Source: a bacterium (GTDB taxonomy: Bacteria > Vulcanimicrobiota > Vulcanimicrobiia > Vulcanimicrobiales > Vulcanimicrobiaceae). Taken from it: a stretch of DNA of 36,870 nucleotides. Both the position numbers and the translations under genes were made by a program. This document shows positions 23,520-31,825 of this stretch, piece after piece. Numbering within the stretch: the first letter of the stretch is position 1; every line of letters begins with the position of its first letter. The notes beneath the pieces were generated by a model that searched no databases, was not told the origin of the DNA, and saw only the letters and a list, made by a program, of their open reading frames with translations. The DNA is taken from NCBI GenBank assembly GCA_021794175.1, contig JAJYRI010000015.1:1-36870 (forward strand), given 5' to 3'.

Positions 23520-25096
23520 GCAAGGCTCTCCCGAGCGCGATAGGTGCCAAAAACCTCGCGAAGGGCGTCGCAGATCTCGCCGAGGGTCGCCCCGGCGTCG
23601 ACTGCCTCCACGAAATGCGGCATCAAGTTCTCGCTTCCCGAAGCGGCTGCGCGTATGGCGGCGAGGCGGGCCGTTACGGCACTGCCGTCGCGAGCCGAGC
23701 GGAAGCGATCGAGGCGTTCCACCTGCTCGCGTTCGACGCGTTCGTCGATGCGTTGGAGCGTCGGCATCTCCGCGTGGCTTTCGGCGTCGACGAAGGCGTT
23801 GACGCCGATAACGAGCGATTCTTTCCGTTCGATCGCCTGCTGGGCGAGATAGGCAGAATCACCGATGCGGTTCTGCATCCAGCCGCTCTCGATCGCCGCG
23901 ATGCTTCCCCCGAGCGCATCGATCTCGGCGATCGTCGCGCGCGCCGCCTCGATCAGTTCGTTCGTCAGCGTTTCGACGTAATAGGAGCCGGCGAGCGGAT
24001 CGACGACATCGGCGACACCGCTTTCGTAACCGATAATCTGTTGCGTTCGCAGCGCGAGTTTTGCGCTGCGAGCGGTCGGCAGCGCGAGCGCCTCATCTTG
24101 CCCGTTGGTATGGAGCGACTGCGTTCCGCCGAGCACGGCGGCGAGTGCCTGCAACGTTACGCGAACGACGTTGTTCTCCGGCTCCTGTGCCGCCAGCGTG
24201 GAGCCGGCCGTCTGCGTGTGAAAGCGTAGCATCTGCGACCGTGGGTCGCGGCAACCGAATTCATCGCGGGTAATATGCGCCCACAGGTAGCGCGCGGCGC
24301 GAAACTTCGCGATTTCCTCGAAGAAGTCGTTGTGCGCATTCCAGAAGAAGGAGAGGCGCGGCGCGATCGCGTCGAGGTCGATGCCGGCATCGCGCGCGGC
24401 CTGGAGATACGACTTCGCGTTGGCGAGCGTAAAGGCGATCTCTTCTACCGCGGTCGAGCCGGCTTCGCGAATGTGGTAACCGCTAATCGAGATCGTATTC
24501 CACTGCGGCACCTCGCGCGCGCAGTAGGCCATGACATCGGTGACCAAACGCATCGAAGATTTCGGTGGGTAGATATAGGTGCCGCGTGCGGCGTACTCCT
24601 TAAGGACATCGTTCTGAATGGTTCCGCCGAGCCGGTCGAAGGGCACTCCGCGCCGTCGCGCGACCGCGAGGAGCATAGCAAGAAGAATCGACGCCGGCGC
24701 GTTGATCGTCATCGAGATCGTGACCTCGGCGAGCGGAATGTCGCGCAGCAGGGTCTCCATATCGTCGATGGAGTCGATGGCGACGCCGACCTTGCCGACT
24801 TCGCCGCGCGCGACGCTTGCATCGGAATCGTAACCGAGTTGCGTCGGAAGATCGAAGGCGACCGAGAGCCCCGTCTGCCCGCGCGCGAGTAGGTAGCGAT
24901 AGCGTTCGTTCGATTCCGCGGCCGTTGCGAAACCGGCGTACTGGCGCATCGTCCAGAGACGCCCTCGGTATTGATCGGCGCGGATCGCCCGACCGAACGG
25001 AAATGCTCCGGGCGCTCCGAGATCGTGCGCCGTTCCCTCGGGCGCATCGTAAAACGGCTGCAGCGGAATGCCGCTAGCGTTGATCGAGCGTGCCAC
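23516..25096 (-). CDS. Methylmalonyl-CoA mutase, catalytic (large) subunit of the split type
   Basis: Adenosylcobalamin-dependent isomerisation of (R)-methylmalonyl-CoA to succinyl-CoA. The TIM-barrel half is complete: [73 protein letters not shown] with the catalytic His, [20 protein letters not shown], and [16 protein letters not shown]. The Tyr in RQYAGF and Arg in ARGTYIYPP are those that bind the substrate carboxylate in methylmalonyl-CoA mutase; isobutyryl-CoA mutases carry Phe and Gln. At 526 residues it ends before the B12-binding domain, so a separate small subunit is needed and is not in the window. Start GTG 25096 is 12 bases after the biotin carboxylase stop. Confidence 0.95.
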   Translation of the reverse strand: MARSINASGIPLQPFYDAPEGTAHDLGAPGAFPFGRAIRADQYRGRLWTMRQYAGFATAAESNERYRYLLARGQTGLSVAFDLPTQLGYDSDASVARGEVGKVGVAIDSIDDMETLLRDIPLAEVTISMTINAPASILLAMLLAVARRRGVPFDRLGGTIQNDVLKEYAARGTYIYPPKSSMRLVTDVMAYCAREVPQWNTISISGYHIREAGSTAVEEIAFTLANAKSYLQAARDAGIDLDAIAPRLSFFWNAHNDFFEEIAKFRAARYLWAHITRDEFGCRDPRSQMLRFHTQTAGSTLAAQEPENNVVRVTLQALAAVLGGTQSLHTNGQDEALALPTARSAKLALRTQQIIGYESGVADVVDPLAGSYYVETLTNELIEAARATIAEIDALGGSIAAIESGWMQNRIGDSAYLAQQAIERKESLVIGVNAFVDAESHAEMPTLQRIDERVEREQVERLDRFRSARDGSAVTARLAAIRAAASGSENLMPHFVEAVDAGATLGEICDALREVFGTYRARESLA

Positions 25097-25108
25097 GTTG
25101 TTCCGTGC

Positions 25109-26851
25109 TCATTGTAGTGTCAGAATCGGTCGGTCGGCTTCGATCGTCCCGCCGGCCTCGACGTGAATTTCGCCGACGCGTCCGGCGCGATGGGCGCGTA
25201 TTTCGTTCATCATCTTCATCGCTTCGATCACGGCAACGACATCGCCCTCGGCGACCTCGTCGCCGGGCGCGACGCGCAATTCGATCACGACACCATGCAT
25301 CGGCGAGAGAATCTCTGCCCCGTCGTGCGTGGGGTTGCGGCGCGGTTGACTTCGTGCGACCGGCGGGCGGCGGCTCTGCGTGCGTGTCGGTGCAACGGCG
25401 TCGACGACGCGCACGCGAAAGAGCTTGCCGTTTACCTCGACGCGCACCACCTCGGGCTCGTTCGCTGCGGCTGCAGGTTGCGATGCGGCGACGAACGGCG
25501 TGGCGTCCTGCGCCCAACGCTCGGTAAACGGTTCGAGGCTCGCCGTGCCGTAACTCGCGTCGGCGACCATCGGTGCGTCGCAGAGTGCGTGCAGAAGCGG
25601 TAGCGTCGTGGGTAAGCCGCCAACGACGTATTCGCCGGTCGCCCGTTTCATACGCGCGAGCGCCTGTTCGCGCGTCGGGGCCCAGACGATGAGTTTGGCG
25701 ACCATCGAATCGTAATCGGGCGAGATCGTCATGCCGACGTGGGCTGCGGAATCGATGCGAATGCCCAACCCGCCTGGTTCGCGATAGCGATCGATCGTGC
25801 CGGGAGCGGGGCGAAAATTTTGCGCCGGGTCTTCGGCGTTGACGCGCCCTTCGATCGCCGCACCGCGAAAATAAATCTGCTCTTGGGTGTAGCCGAGCGG
25901 CTCGCCGGCGGCGACGCGGATCATCTCGCGAACGAGATCGATGCCGGCGATCTCTTCGGTCACGGTATGCTCGACCTGAATGCGCGTGTTCATTTCGAGA
26001 AAATAGAAATCGTCACCGACGACGAGGCATTCGATGGTACCGACGGAATCGTATCCGATCGCGCGTGCCGCGCGCATGCCCGCGGCACGCATCGCTTCGC
26101 GGGCCCGATTGGAGATCTGCGCGGGCGCCTCTTCCCAGAGTTTTTGGTGACGGCGTTGCAACGAGCAGTCGCGATCGCCGACGTGCAGGACCGTGCCGTG
26201 CTTATCGGCGAGAATTTGGAGTTCGACGTGTTTCGGGTTGTCAAGGTAGCGCTCGGCGTAAACGACGGGATTCTTGAAGTACGCCTCCGCTTCGCGCACC
26301 GCCGTCGTAAACGCGCTCTCGATATCGTCGACGCTGCGAACGATTTTTAAGCCCTTGCCGCCGCCGCCGCCCGAGGCCTTCAGCGCTAGCGGGAGTCCGA
26401 AACGTTCGACGGCTTCGCGGACCGCGGCGAGGTCGGCGAGCGGTTCGGTGCCGCCGGGCACGAAGGGAACCTTCGCTTTTGCCATCGCCGCGCGGGCGCG
26501 CAATTTGTCGCCCATCGCGTCGATTGCATCGGGATGCGGGCCGATCCAGGTAAGCCCGGCGGCGATAACGCGCCGAGCGAAGCCCGCATTTTCGGCAAAA
26601 AAACCGTAGCCGGGATGAATGGCATCGGCGCCGCTGCGGGCCGCTATCTCGAGAAGCGCATCGGCATTGAGATAACTCTGCGCCGGCGCCGCGCCGCCGA
26701 GAAAATACGCCTCGTCGGCGATGCCGACGTGGAGCGCATCGCGGTCGGGTTCGGAATAGACGGCAACGCCGACGATGCCCATCTCCCGCAACGTACGCAG
26801 GACGCGAATCGCGATCTCGCCGCGATTGGCGACGAGAACTTTAGAGAGCAC
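25109..26851 (-). CDS. Acyl-CoA (propionyl/acetyl-CoA) carboxylase alpha subunit: biotin carboxylase plus BCCP
   Basis: Carboxylates its own biotin using ATP and bicarbonate. From GTG 26851 the protein begins LSKVLVANRGEIAIRVLRT, the standard start; GTG 26872 would add seven unconserved residues. Blocks: IHPGYGFFAENA, ALKASGGGGGKGLKIV (ATP-grasp Gly-rich loop), ERYLDNPKHVELQILAD, DRDCSLQRRHQKLWEEAPA, FYFLEMNTRIQVEHTVTEEI, and RVNAEDPAQNFRPAPG. The C-terminal carrier domain has the biotin-accepting Lys in EAMKMMNE (about 35 residues from the end). Length (580) fits the actinobacterial AccA/PccA type. It overlaps the upstream epsilon-like gene by 11 bases and precedes the mutase, so propionyl-CoA is the likely main substrate. 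Confidence 0.94.
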   Translation of the reverse strand: MLSKVLVANRGEIAIRVLRTLREMGIVGVAVYSEPDRDALHVGIADEAYFLGGAAPAQSYLNADALLEIAARSGADAIHPGYGFFAENAGFARRVIAAGLTWIGPHPDAIDAMGDKLRARAAMAKAKVPFVPGGTEPLADLAAVREAVERFGLPLALKASGGGGGKGLKIVRSVDDIESAFTTAVREAEAYFKNPVVYAERYLDNPKHVELQILADKHGTVLHVGDRDCSLQRRHQKLWEEAPAQISNRAREAMRAAGMRAARAIGYDSVGTIECLVVGDDFYFLEMNTRIQVEHTVTEEIAGIDLVREMIRVAAGEPLGYTQEQIYFRGAAIEGRVNAEDPAQNFRPAPGTIDRYREPGGLGIRIDSAAHVGMTISPDYDSMVAKLIVWAPTREQALARMKRATGEYVVGGLPTTLPLLHALCDAPMVADASYGTASLEPFTERWAQDATPFVAASQPAAAANEPEVVRVEVNGKLFRVRVVDAVAPTRTQSRRPPVARSQPRRNPTHDGAEILSPMHGVVIELRVAPGDEVAEGDVVAVIEAMKMMNEIRAHRAGRVGEIHVEAGGTIEADRPILTLQ

Positions 26852-27020
26852 CGGCGGTACGCATGCGGGCACGGATATCGTCGAGCGTCATCTCCGGATC
26901 GCGCGCGGCAACGCGCCAAGGCGGAACCGCCTGCTCGAAACGTTCGCTTACCGTCGGCCGCTCGGCGAGTACGGCGAAGATCGCTGCCGCCTCTTCCTCG
27001 GTTGGAGCGGGAGCGATCAC
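26841..27020 (-). CDS. 59-residue acyl-CoA carboxylase epsilon-like subunit
   Basis: A very short frame between fabI and the biotin carboxylase. GTG 27020 overlaps the fabI stop (GTGA) and TAA 26843-26841 overlaps the carboxylase start. The sequence IAPAPTEEEAAAIFAVLAER matches the pattern of actinobacterial AccE/PccE (P-T-x-E-E-x-A-A-x-x-x-V-L), followed by a Trp-containing stretch (AVPPWRVAARDP) and a basic end. In actinobacteria such epsilon subunits bind the carboxyltransferase and raise activity. Both the position and the overlaps argue that it is translated. The assignment rests on a short motif and context, so I treat it as probable. Confidence 0.72.
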   Translation of the reverse strand: MIAPAPTEEEAAAIFAVLAERPTVSERFEQAVPPWRVAARDPEMTLDDIRARMRTAGAL

Positions 27021-27808
27021 GCCGGTTTTTCCGGCGGAGGATACATCCCCATTGCATGAAAGCCGGCGTCGACGAAATGAATGTCGCCGGTAATTGCCGA
27101 TGCGAGCGGCGATGCGAGATAGACCGCCGTGTTCCCGACGTCTTCGATCGTGACGTTGCGGCGGAGCGGTGCCGTTGCCGCGACGACATCGAGCATCTTC
27201 GTGAAGCCGCCGACCTGCCGCGCGCTCGCCGTTTTAATCGGTCCGGCAGAGATGCCGTTCACGCGAATGCTGCGGTCGCCGAGATCGAAGGCAAGATAAC
27301 GGATCGAGGCCTCTAAGGCTGCCTTTGCGATGCCCATAAGGTTGTAATTCGGAACGATCTGCGTTGCTCCGAGGTAGGTCATCGCCATGATCGAGGCGCC
27401 GTCGTTGAGGCGTTCGCGCAGCGCCTGAACTAAGGCGATCAGCGAGTAGGCCGAGACATCGAGCGAGAGTGCAAAGCCGTCGCGGGTCGTATCGTAGACC
27501 TTCCCGACGAGGTCTTCTTTATTTGCGTAAGCGATCGAATGCACGAGAATATCGAGCGAGCCGAAATCGCGCGCGAGCGTCTCGCTCATCGCGACGATCG
27601 ATGCGTGGTCGCCGACGTCGCAGGGAAGCACCGGGCCGTCCCCGAGCTCGGCGGCGAGTTTTGCTACCTCGTCTCGGACGCGTTCGCCCTGGTACGAAAA
27701 TGCGAGTTGCGCCCCGTGTTCGTGCATCTTGCGCGCGATGCCGGTAGCGATCGACCAACGATTCGCGACGCCCGTAATGAGGGCGCGCTTGCCTTCAAGA
27801 AGTTTCAC
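27017..27808 (-). CDS. fabI: Enoyl-ACP reductase [NADH], FabI type
   Basis: Last step of each fatty-acid elongation cycle: reduction of trans-2-enoyl-ACP. This is the divergent SDR form: nucleotide loop GVANRWSIATGIA (FabI reads G-x5-S-I-A), LPCDVGD, LVHSIAYA, MTYLGATQIVPNYNLMGIAKAAL with the Y-x6-Y-x6-K active-site arrangement, NGISAGPIKTASA, and the closing YLASPLASAITGDIHFVDAGFHAMGM. The 263 residues are standard, and the visible residues suggest a triclosan-sensitive class. Start is GTG 27808 without a ribosome site; TATCTAT lies six bases upstream, so the message may be leaderless. The stop overlaps the epsilon-like gene, coupling lipid synthesis and carboxylase expression. Confidence 0.96.
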   Translation of the reverse strand: MKLLEGKRALITGVANRWSIATGIARKMHEHGAQLAFSYQGERVRDEVAKLAAELGDGPVLPCDVGDHASIVAMSETLARDFGSLDILVHSIAYANKEDLVGKVYDTTRDGFALSLDVSAYSLIALVQALRERLNDGASIMAMTYLGATQIVPNYNLMGIAKAALEASIRYLAFDLGDRSIRVNGISAGPIKTASARQVGGFTKMLDVVAATAPLRRNVTIEDVGNTAVYLASPLASAITGDIHFVDAGFHAMGMYPPPEKPA

Positions 27809-27821
27809 GAGTCGATAGATA

Positions 27822-27846
27822 GCAGGGAGCCGCGGCTTCTCCCTGC
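27822..27846 (-). other. 8-bp perfect hairpin upstream of fabI
   Basis: GCAGGGAG (27822-27829) and CTCCCTGC (27839-27846) pair perfectly around a 9-base loop. It lies between the DsrE-like gene and fabI, directly before the TATCTAT that may serve as the fabI -10 box. With no U-tract it could end the upstream transcript or mark a processing site. Confidence 0.4.
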
Positions 27847-27865
27847 CGCGGCGGCGGTGCCGAGG

Positions 27866-28576
27866 CTAGAGCGACGTTTGCAGCAGCGTGAAGCCGCGCT
27901 CCTGAATCGCATGGACCGCCCAGACGCCTGCTGGCACCACGGTCGCACGCGGCACCAACCCCTGGGTTAAACGAGCGTAGGTCGTCCCCGGGGATTCGTG
28001 GAGCAGGCCCGAGAGTGTCGTCGAAAATCCGTAGAGCGCGTTGTTGCAGACATAGAGTTGCAGCCGCGTCTGTGCCATGAGTGCGTCGATGGAGAAAAGA
28101 TCGTCGGGGCGCGCGCCGACGGCGGGATGGAGCGCGGGGTTCCCCGAGCCGGGCTTCAATGTTGCCGGGAGAGCGCTGCGTATCCATGCGGGGAGCCGCG
28201 CCGCCGCGGGAATAAGGACGTCGTTCCAAGTTGCATCGTCGAAAGCGAGCGCGATGCCGACGTGGTAGAGTACGGCGACCGGAAAGATCGTGCTAAAAGA
28301 CGTTCCGAGCAATTGGTATGCGCCCATCGTGTTCGCGACCGCGTCGAAGACATCGCCGTCGTCGATGAGTTTCGACGCGAAGAGATGCCGGTGGGTCGCC
28401 GGCGCTCCGAGTGTCGTCTCGAAGGTCGAGAGATCGAACTGTGGCGGCGATTGCCCTCCCGGTGAGGGGAGGTGCGGAGCGGCCGCAGCGGCTGCGGCTC
28501 CGAGCGGGCGTTCGAAGAACGGGGCGAGCGCCGCCAACGACGTGCCGACGGCGATAAAGCCTTTACGCGTACTCAC
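27866..28576 (-). CDS. Exported DsrE-like protein
   Basis: A 236-residue protein with an N-terminal export segment (STRKGFIAVGTSLAALAPFF) and an Ala/Pro-rich linker. The mature part carries two stretches typical of periplasmic DsrE/DsrF-like sulfur-relay folds: RLQLYVCNNALYGFSTTLSG with a single Cys, and the end LVPRATVVPAGVWAVHAIQERGFTLLQ, matching the common 'vvPsGVae-i-rlQ-x-Gya-y' ending. The Cys is the expected persulfide or metal site if the relation holds. The middle (about 75-160) is longer than in simple DsrE proteins. GTG start 28576, no ribosome site. It precedes fabI on the same strand by 57 bases with a hairpin between. The function is not known. Confidence 0.65.
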   Translation of the reverse strand: MSTRKGFIAVGTSLAALAPFFERPLGAAAAAAAPHLPSPGGQSPPQFDLSTFETTLGAPATHRHLFASKLIDDGDVFDAVANTMGAYQLLGTSFSTIFPVAVLYHVGIALAFDDATWNDVLIPAAARLPAWIRSALPATLKPGSGNPALHPAVGARPDDLFSIDALMAQTRLQLYVCNNALYGFSTTLSGLLHESPGTTYARLTQGLVPRATVVPAGVWAVHAIQERGFTLLQTSL

Positions 28577-28653
28577 TTCGCGCCCGGTTCGCTATGGCTG
28601 CCGTGTCGCCTTTTGAGAATGGCGCACGCCCTCGCACGACGAACAGCGGCCGC

Positions 28654-28947
28654 ATGTATTTGTTGCTCTCGCGTTATACAAAGCCGCTCGCCGAAGTCGA
28701 TCGGCACGTCATCGCGCATCGCGCGTTTCTCGACCGCTATTACGCCTCGGGCGATCTCATCGTCTCCGGACCGATGGAGCCGCGCGAAGGCGGGGTGATT
28801 ATCGCCAACACGATGCCGCGCGAGCGACTCGATGCAATGCTCGCCGAAGATCCGTTCGTGCGCGAGCGGGTTAGCGAATATCAGGTCATCGAATTTCACG
28901 CCGCCCGTCGGCACGCCGCGCTCGCGGAGGTTGTTGCGTTACAGTAA
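28654..28947 (+). CDS. YciI-like protein
   Basis: A 97-residue ferredoxin-like alpha/beta-barrel protein of the YciI/YCII family. The MYLLLSRYTKPL start, the conserved HRAFLDRYYASGDLIVSGPM segment (H-x-x-F-L with the Asp-His-type pair and the 'G-x-L-x-x-S-G' turn) and the ending DPFVRERVSEYQVIEF are family-wide. Family members are small oligomeric proteins with mostly unknown substrates; some act as dehydrochlorinases or isomerases. An ATG at 28594 would add 20 unconserved residues, so I prefer 28654, which gives the typical family length. Divergent from the DsrE-like gene and convergent with the DUF1003 gene. Confidence 0.85.
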   Translation: MYLLLSRYTKPLAEVDRHVIAHRAFLDRYYASGDLIVSGPMEPREGGVIIANTMPRERLDAMLAEDPFVRERVSEYQVIEFHAARRHAALAEVVALQ

Positions 28948-28949
28948 GG

Positions 28950-28970
28950 GCGCGGTCGCAACCGCCGCGC
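28950..28970. other. GC hairpin between convergent YciI-like and DUF1003 genes
   Basis: GCGCGG (28950-28955) can pair with CCGCGC (28965-28970), with an alternative inner stem GCGGT/ACCGC. No U-tract follows. It occupies most of the 30 bases between two convergent stops, so a U-less terminator is possible. Confidence 0.35.
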
Positions 28971-28977
28971 GAAAAGT

Positions 28978-29511
28978 TTATGGCTCGGGATGAGGATCCA
29001 CGATCGCAGGCGACTCCATCGCCTCAAGAACCTCCTGGGGATCAACGCGCTCGCGGAGTTCGCGCACCTCTGGATCGTTGTGGGTCGGAATCGATGGGCT
29101 GTCGCGCCGCATCTTGTCGAGCATGTCGATGATTTTGGCGACCTTGCGTTCGGTAAGCAGATTGATTTGCAAATCGAGTCGGTTGCGCAGGATCGCGATT
29201 TGCGAAAGGCGGTGCTCGGTGGTTAGGATAAGGACCGTCATGAGCAGCGCCGTGAGGCTCACGATTCCCTGAAGCCCGTAGAAGGGTGGCGGATCGAGCG
29301 TTCCGTGATGAACGAAATAGAAAAACGAGTTTGTCGTCACCCAGAGAGTGACGAAGGCGAAAATGATATAGACCATGCGAGGTTGAGCGATGCGCTGGGT
29401 CACGCGTTCGATCCAGCGTTGGTGACCTGAGACATCGTCTTCCACGCGTCGTTCGAGTTCTGCGATCGACTCAATGGCTTCATCGACTGGCCGGTTCGTT
29501 TGTTTTATCAA
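28978..29511 (-). CDS. DUF1003 membrane protein
   Basis: A 177-residue protein with two membrane helices (about 47-68 and 83-101) between cytoplasmic helical ends. The hallmark of DUF1003 is visible as LDPPPFYGLQGIVSLTALLMTVLILTTEHR, equivalent to the usual 'D-P-x-P-F-x-x-L-n-x-x-L-S-x-x-A...I-L-m-s-q-n-R'. The C-terminal part is a heptad-rich helix (LQINLLTERKVAKIIDMLDKM) likely to form a coiled coil. Function is unknown; the family occurs as small stand-alone membrane proteins. The likely start is TTG 29511 with no ribosome-binding site; no ATG or GTG is available before the membrane part. It lies 76 bases downstream of the carboxyltransferase gene on the same strand. Confidence 0.85.
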   Translation of the reverse strand: MIKQTNRPVDEAIESIAELERRVEDDVSGHQRWIERVTQRIAQPRMVYIIFAFVTLWVTTNSFFYFVHHGTLDPPPFYGLQGIVSLTALLMTVLILTTEHRLSQIAILRNRLDLQINLLTERKVAKIIDMLDKMRRDSPSIPTHNDPEVRELRERVDPQEVLEAMESPAIVDPHPEP

Positions 29512-29587
29512 GAGAGTTCGATGATACCCCGCTTCCCCGGAATTGAAACAACTCGTGTGCTTTCCCCGTCCTTTCGAGCTTTAAAGG

Positions 29588-31141
29588 CTACAACGGAATA
29601 TTTCCGTGCTTGCGTTTGGGGCGTTCGACGCGCTTGTTTTCGAGCATCGTCAGGGCAGCGGCGACCGCGCGCCGCGTCGAACGCGCCTCGATGACGTCGT
29701 CGATATAGCCGCGTTGCGCGGCGATATACGGGTTGGCGAAACGATCGGTATATTCGTCGATGAGCTCGGCCATTTTTGCAGCCGGGTCGTTCGCCGCGGC
29801 GATCTCGCGACGGAAGATCGTTTTCACCGCTCCCTCGGCGCCCATCACGGCGATCTCGGCGGTCGGCCACGCGAGATTGATATCGGCGCGGATATGTTTG
29901 CTCGCCATAACGTCGTAGGCGCCGCCGTAGGCTTTGCGCGTGATAACGGTGATTTTCGGCACCGTTGCCTCGGCGTATGCATAGAGCAGTTTAGCGCCAT
30001 GTAGGATGATGCCGCCGTACTCTTGTTCGGTACCGGGAAGAAACCCAGGCACGTCTTCGAAGGTGAGGATCGGGATGTTGAAGGCGTCGCAAGTGCGTAC
30101 GAAGCGCGCCGCCTTAATCGATGACTGAATATCGAGAACCCCTGCGAGAACGTTGGGCTGATTGGCGACGATGCCGATGCTGCGCCCGTCGATGCGCCCG
30201 AAGCCGACGATGATATTTCGCGCGAACTCGGGTTGAATCTCGAAGAAGATGCCTTCGTCGAGGACGGCGCGGAGAACGTCGTGCATATCGTAGGGTTTGT
30301 TGGGAGAATCGGGGATGAGGGCGTCGAGCTCGGGAGCTTCGCGCTCCGCATCGTCGGGGCTGTCGAAGCGCGGTGGATCTTCGAGATTGTTCTGCGGAAG
30401 ATACGAGAGCAGCTCGTGGGTCTGCGCGACGAGATCGTCTTCGTCGACGGCGACGAGATGAGCGACGCCGCTCTTTCGCGCGTGCGTGAGCGCTCCGCCG
30501 AGCTCTTCGAATGTTACTTCTTCGCCGGTAACCGTTTTAATAATCTCGGGTCCGGTAATGAACATCTGCGAGATGCCCTGCGTCATGATCGTGAAATCGG
30601 TGATCGCCGGCGAATAGACGGCGCCGCCGGCGCACGGACCGGCGATGAGGCTCAGTTGCGGAATCACGCCGCTCGCCTGAACGTTGCGCCAAAAAATCTC
30701 CGCGTAGCCGCCGAGCGAAACGACGCCCTCTTGAATGCGAGCGCCACCTGAATCGTTGATGCCGATCATCGGCGCGCCGGTACGCACTGCGAGATCCATC
30801 ACCTTGCAAATTTTTTCGGCGAAGGCTTCGCCGAGCGATCCGCCGAGCACGCTGAAATCTTGCGAGAAAAGAAAGACCGGGCGCCCGGCAATCGTTGCAT
30901 GGCCGGTGATAACGCCGTCGCCGAGAAATTCGCGTTCGTCGAGTCCGAACGCCGTCGTCCGGTGCGTGACGAAGGCGTCGAGCTCGTGAAAACTCTGCGG
31001 GTCGACGAGCGCCTCGACGCGTTCGCGCGCACTACGTTTTCCCCGCGCGTGCTGCCGTTCGATGCCCTCGGGTCCGGTCGGTTCGAGCGCGAGCGCCCGT
31101 CGGCGCGCGAGTTCGGCATATTTGTCCTGCGTCGTCTTCAT
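29588..31141 (-). CDS. Acyl-CoA carboxylase carboxyltransferase (beta) subunit, PccB-like
   Basis: Transfers CO2 from biotin to the acyl-CoA, most likely propionyl-CoA, giving (S)-methylmalonyl-CoA. I start at ATG 31141 ([17 protein letters not shown]); the earlier ATG at 31201 adds 20 unconserved residues. Crotonase-fold blocks: [66 protein letters not shown] with its GGAV oxyanion hole, [34 protein letters not shown]. The GGAYDVM segment matches propionyl-type enzymes as I recall them. Length 517 is typical. It is separated from the alpha-subunit gene by about 2.7 kb on the same strand. Divergent from a thioesterase gene by 62 bases. Confidence 0.95.
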   Translation of the reverse strand: MKTTQDKYAELARRRALALEPTGPEGIERQHARGKRSARERVEALVDPQSFHELDAFVTHRTTAFGLDEREFLGDGVITGHATIAGRPVFLFSQDFSVLGGSLGEAFAEKICKVMDLAVRTGAPMIGINDSGGARIQEGVVSLGGYAEIFWRNVQASGVIPQLSLIAGPCAGGAVYSPAITDFTIMTQGISQMFITGPEIIKTVTGEEVTFEELGGALTHARKSGVAHLVAVDEDDLVAQTHELLSYLPQNNLEDPPRFDSPDDAEREAPELDALIPDSPNKPYDMHDVLRAVLDEGIFFEIQPEFARNIIVGFGRIDGRSIGIVANQPNVLAGVLDIQSSIKAARFVRTCDAFNIPILTFEDVPGFLPGTEQEYGGIILHGAKLLYAYAEATVPKITVITRKAYGGAYDVMASKHIRADINLAWPTAEIAVMGAEGAVKTIFRREIAAANDPAAKMAELIDEYTDRFANPYIAAQRGYIDDVIEARSTRRAVAAALTMLENKRVERPKRKHGNIPL

Positions 31142-31203
31142 CGCCGATGGGCTTTGCGCGCCCGGCGGGTGCCCCCTCTGCGCGGGGACGAATAGCGGCA
31201 CCT

Positions 31204-31707
31204 ATGGATCGAGAGCGCACGTACGCCTGGGGCGACCCCGGGGAACTTCTTGCTGCGATGGGGCGCGAGGAGAAGCACCTCGGCTGGATGCAGGGAATGA
31301 TCGAGGGCCGGCTCCCGGCGCCGGCCTTCGGCGCGACGCTCGAACTCCGGCCGGTCGAGGCGAGTCTCGAATCGATGAGCTTCGCGATGCCCCTTCGCGA
31401 GTGGATGCTCAACCCGGCGGGGGTGATTCACGGCGGCGTTTTGGCGACGCTGCTGGATTCGGCGATGACGCTCGCGGTCATCGCCCATCTGGATCGTTCC
31501 AAGATCGCCACCACCACGACCCTTACCACGCACTTTGTCCGTCCGCTGCTCGCCGATGGCAGCGAGGTTCGCGCGCTCGCCCAGATCCTTCACTGCGGAC
31601 GCACCCACGCGACGGCGCGCGCGCAGATCACCGATACGAAGGGGCGCCTCATCGCGCATGGCGATGCGGCATTCGCGGTCATCCCCGCGCCCTTCGCTTC
31701 GCCATAG
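31204..31707 (+). CDS. PaaI-type hotdog thioesterase
   Basis: Cytoplasmic acyl-CoA thioesterase of the hotdog fold. The core motif NPAGVIHGGVLATLLDSAMTLAV (about 75-97) contains the typical 'G-x-x-H-G-G-x-x-x-x-L-x-D' with the catalytic Asp. TTTLTTHFVRPL then matches 'T-x-x-l-x-v-x-f-l-R-P', and the close is HATARAQITDTKGRLIAHGDAAFAV. The 167 residues fit PaaI/DUF4442-type enzymes. ATG 31204 is chosen; the frame is open to 31147, but those residues overlap the divergent carboxyltransferase region and look like shadow sequence. It may clear stalled or non-physiological acyl-CoAs next to carboxylase genes; the substrate is not evident. Confidence 0.9.
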   Translation: MDRERTYAWGDPGELLAAMGREEKHLGWMQGMIEGRLPAPAFGATLELRPVEASLESMSFAMPLREWMLNPAGVIHGGVLATLLDSAMTLAVIAHLDRSKIATTTTLTTHFVRPLLADGSEVRALAQILHCGRTHATARAQITDTKGRLIAHGDAAFAVIPAPFASP

Positions 31708-31825
31708 CGCTCCGCTCCCTGCGACAATTCTCGAAATACTCTTGGTAAATTCCCGCGATTCTCTTCGCTTCCCAATACGATGGCGCGAGAGAAGTATGTA
31801 GCGCATTGACGATTGGGAGATAGCC

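Noticed and set aside
29512-29587. CCTTT...AAAGG stem between the carboxyltransferase and DUF1003 genes
   Set aside because: Only five pairs with a long loop and no T-run; not distinguishable from chance.
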